DNA of 6,338 nt from Chromatiales bacterium. Its GTDB lineage: Bacteria; Pseudomonadota; Gammaproteobacteria; UBA6429; Thiohalophilaceae. The translations under genes were made by a program, and so were the position numbers. Below the pieces are notes generated by a model. It saw only the letters and a list, made by a program, of their open reading frames with translations. It was not told where the DNA came from and ran no database searches. Shown piece by piece: positions 4,848-6,338 of the stretch (position 1 is its first letter; each line of letters opens with the position of its first letter). The DNA lies in NCBI GenBank assembly GCA_027070385.1, contig JALXDW010000211.1:1-6338 (forward strand), given 5' to 3'.

Positions 4848-5447
4848 ATGGGACAGATTATGACTATTTTTAGAAATGTTTTTGCAGTTATTGGTTTTAT
4901 AAGCGTACTGGTGTTTTTTATTTTGATATATAAACTGGAGCCGGCCTATCATACTTTTCAAAACTTTGATGATAAAGCACTGGAAACCTATACCCGGTTG
5001 GCAAGTGATATTTTGGCAACAGGTAATGCGGCAGAGGCGACGGTATGGAAAACAAAGGTAGAAAAAGGATTAACGGCAGATGATGTTGAAGAAGCCATGC
5101 GATCTGTTGCTAACGAACACAATATAAAGAATGTTGGTGAATTACCATTATATAAACAAGTTGAAGCGATGACGGGAAAGCCTTTTCGCTTTATGAAAAT
5201 ATTTATGTTTTGTAATGCATTAACAGCCGCCCAAATGGTGGATTACAGCGATGCATTTTCTGCATACTTACCTTGCCGAGTGACATTGCTGGAAGATAAA
5301 AAAGGTAATTTATGGATATATAGTTTAAATATGGATTTAATGATTCATGGTGGAACACCGTTACCAGAAAAATTAAAGAAAGAAGCGTTAAGAGTGAAAA
5401 TGATTATTCAGGACATAATGAAACGGGGTGCAAGTGGTGAATTTTAA
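4848..5447 (+). CDS. Membrane-anchored DUF302-like protein
   Basis: The 199-residue product has one N-terminal membrane helix (about 8-28, with R9 before it) acting as an uncleaved anchor, a helical linker (about 31-75), and a C-terminal domain that matches the DUF302 pattern. That pattern includes a strand ending in FMFCNALTAAQM (119-130; C122, N123), then a helix, LPCRVTLLED (141-150; P142, C143) and a GNLWIYSLNMDLM strand (153-165). DUF302 proteins are small alpha/beta proteins of unknown activity, common near sulfur and redox genes. The two cysteines, C122 and C143, sit at usual positions of the family as I recall it. The anchor should place the domain in the periplasm. The start at 4848 has a weak AGG before it, and the in-frame ATG at 4860 (residue 5) with GGGA six bases upstream is an equal alternative. 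The gene lies in the same run as its neighbours, so a shared envelope function is likely. Confidence 0.75.
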   Translation: MGQIMTIFRNVFAVIGFISVLVFFILIYKLEPAYHTFQNFDDKALETYTRLASDILATGNAAEATVWKTKVEKGLTADDVEEAMRSVANEHNIKNVGELPLYKQVEAMTGKPFRFMKIFMFCNALTAAQMVDYSDAFSAYLPCRVTLLEDKKGNLWIYSLNMDLMIHGGTPLPEKLKKEALRVKMIIQDIMKRGASGEF

Positions 5448-5461
5448 ATGGGGCAATTTCG

Positions 5462-6256
5462 ATGAATATTTGCAGTGACAATCATCAAGAAAAGAACAAG
5501 TCTTCGACCAGTGGTCAGCTTTATCGTCATGTAAAAGACTCTGAAACAACAATGCATGATGTGCGTGATTTAATGCTGGACATATTGGCACAATATCAAA
5601 AGGTGGATAAAGTAGGTTTGTCATTAGGTGTTCTAGATAAAATATCCTCCTTTACAGACTCGGTTTCATGGTGTGCTGTTATTGGCAAGTTGGACCACCA
5701 TAAACAGAATCTGGATAAAATGAGTCAGGAACAACTTGTTAAGCTGGTCGATTATCTAGAGACACTGGTTACATCATTTGATGAAAAAGTGATTTTAAAA
5801 ATACAACAGTATCGCGATTTGTGGATGAAGAAAGTATTACTGTGGGACGGGGTGGTGCTTACATTCGTGATGGTTGCTTTGGCCGCTGGGCTGTACGGGT
5901 TTGGAGCCGGTCTTGCTGTCTCTGATTATATTGGTTTTATTAAACAGCGCCCCTTTTTCTTTTTATTAATGGCATGTACCGGGTTAGTAACATTAAGTCT
6001 TATCCATTTTATTATTCGACGTAGAGTATTAAATAATATAATCAGTGGTATTGATGATGAGTTATCTCCTGGTATGAATCTGGTTAAGGCTTTGAATCTT
6101 AATGCACGTATTCGATACAGTATTTTTCGTCCTGTCCCGGTAGGGTGGAATTTTTTGCAAAGACAACGGCTGGCGTCTGTTATGCAGAGTTTGACCGGGA
6201 TCCGTGATAAATTGGCTGTTGTTCTCGTCGATAATACAGGCAGCAAAGCAGCATAA
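5462..6256 (+). CDS. Unrecognised two-helix inner membrane protein
   Basis: The 264-residue protein does not match a family I know. Residues 1-125 are polar and mostly helical (for example DVRDLMLDILAQYQ at 33-46 and DKMSQEQLVKLVDYLETLV at 85-103), with no signal peptide. Two membrane helices follow, about 128-152 and 165-185, joined by a short loop with K161 and R163. K123, K124 before and R186-R188 after the pair predict both ends in the cytoplasm. The C-terminal 78 residues are amphipathic, with a basic segment around RYSIFRPVPVGWNFLQRQR. The helix-rich cytoplasmic parts make it a possible dock for ParA or for the other membrane proteins. A GGGG at 5450-5453 is a plausible ribosome site 8 bases before the ATG. 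It is the last gene of the run in this window, 14 bases after the DUF302-like gene. Confidence 0.75.
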   Translation: MNICSDNHQEKNKSSTSGQLYRHVKDSETTMHDVRDLMLDILAQYQKVDKVGLSLGVLDKISSFTDSVSWCAVIGKLDHHKQNLDKMSQEQLVKLVDYLETLVTSFDEKVILKIQQYRDLWMKKVLLWDGVVLTFVMVALAAGLYGFGAGLAVSDYIGFIKQRPFFFLLMACTGLVTLSLIHFIIRRRVLNNIISGIDDELSPGMNLVKALNLNARIRYSIFRPVPVGWNFLQRQRLASVMQSLTGIRDKLAVVLVDNTGSKAA

Positions 6257-6338
6257 TAGCCTTGGTTGTTCCCCATTTTTTGCACCAACCATTGCGTATA
6301 GTAGCCATTCTATGGAATAAAGAATTATTTTTATTATG
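6257..6338 (+). other. Non-coding end of the operon with a weak stem-loop
   Basis: TGGTTG (6263-6268) can pair with CAACCA (6286-6291) around a 17-base loop that itself contains a T run (6276-6281). The stem is short and the T run is in the loop, so a terminator is not established. The last bases are AT-rich and end in ATG (6336-6338), which might begin another gene outside the window. Confidence 0.25.

Noticed and set aside
5448..5465. Five-codon mini-ORF directly after the DUF302-like gene overlapping the next start
   Set aside because: ATG-GGG-CAA-TTT-CGA-TGA has no ribosome site of its own beyond that of its neighbours; its GGGG is better explained as the ribosome site of the gene at 5462.
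6297..6302. TATAGT as a promoter -10 element near the right edge
   Set aside because: No -35-like hexamer sits 16-18 bases upstream, and AT-rich DNA gives such hexamers often.

Overview
The window reads as a piece of chromosome from a sulfur-oxidising gammaproteobacterium of fairly low GC content. The main evidence is one secreted Gly/Asn/Tyr/Trp-rich protein at 580-1065 with the look of a sulfur globule envelope protein (Sgp, CV1/CV2 type). All recognisable genes lie on the + strand, and I see no RNA genes, mobile elements or CRISPR arrays. The genus cannot be fixed from this sequence alone.

Layout. At the left edge (about 9-404) is a gene, probably cut at its 5' end, for a protein with a Pro/Gly/Tyr-rich tail. 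A 175-base gap with several inverted repeats follows, then the sulfur globule protein gene. A strong hairpin without a T tract lies just after its stop. From 1143 to 6256 there are seven closely spaced genes, with gaps of 6-49 bases: a secreted LolA/DUF4412-like protein, a small ParA-type ATPase, a membrane-anchored TPR protein, a one-helix membrane protein with a heptad-spaced cysteine motif and a long Met-rich coiled coil, a one-helix membrane protein with 15-residue Gln/Trp/Met repeats and an aromatic/Pro tail, a membrane-anchored DUF302-like protein, and a two-helix membrane protein I do not recognise. The last 82 bases are non-coding.

How they may work together (inference). ParA ATPases position cargo such as plasmids, carboxysomes and chemoreceptor arrays over the nucleoid. 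This one has no ParB-like partner in the window. It is followed by several proteins predicted to cross the inner membrane once, with the N-terminus in the cytoplasm and coiled-coil, repeat, DUF302 or aromatic-rich parts in the periplasm. In purple sulfur bacteria the globules and their Sgp coat are periplasmic. The set therefore looks like a possible trans-envelope system that places, tethers or partitions sulfur globules: ParA in the cytoplasm, bitopic linkers in the membrane, and coat-like proteins outside. This is a hypothesis from gene content and order. The hairpin after the globule gene suggests that it is expressed at a different level from the genes behind it.
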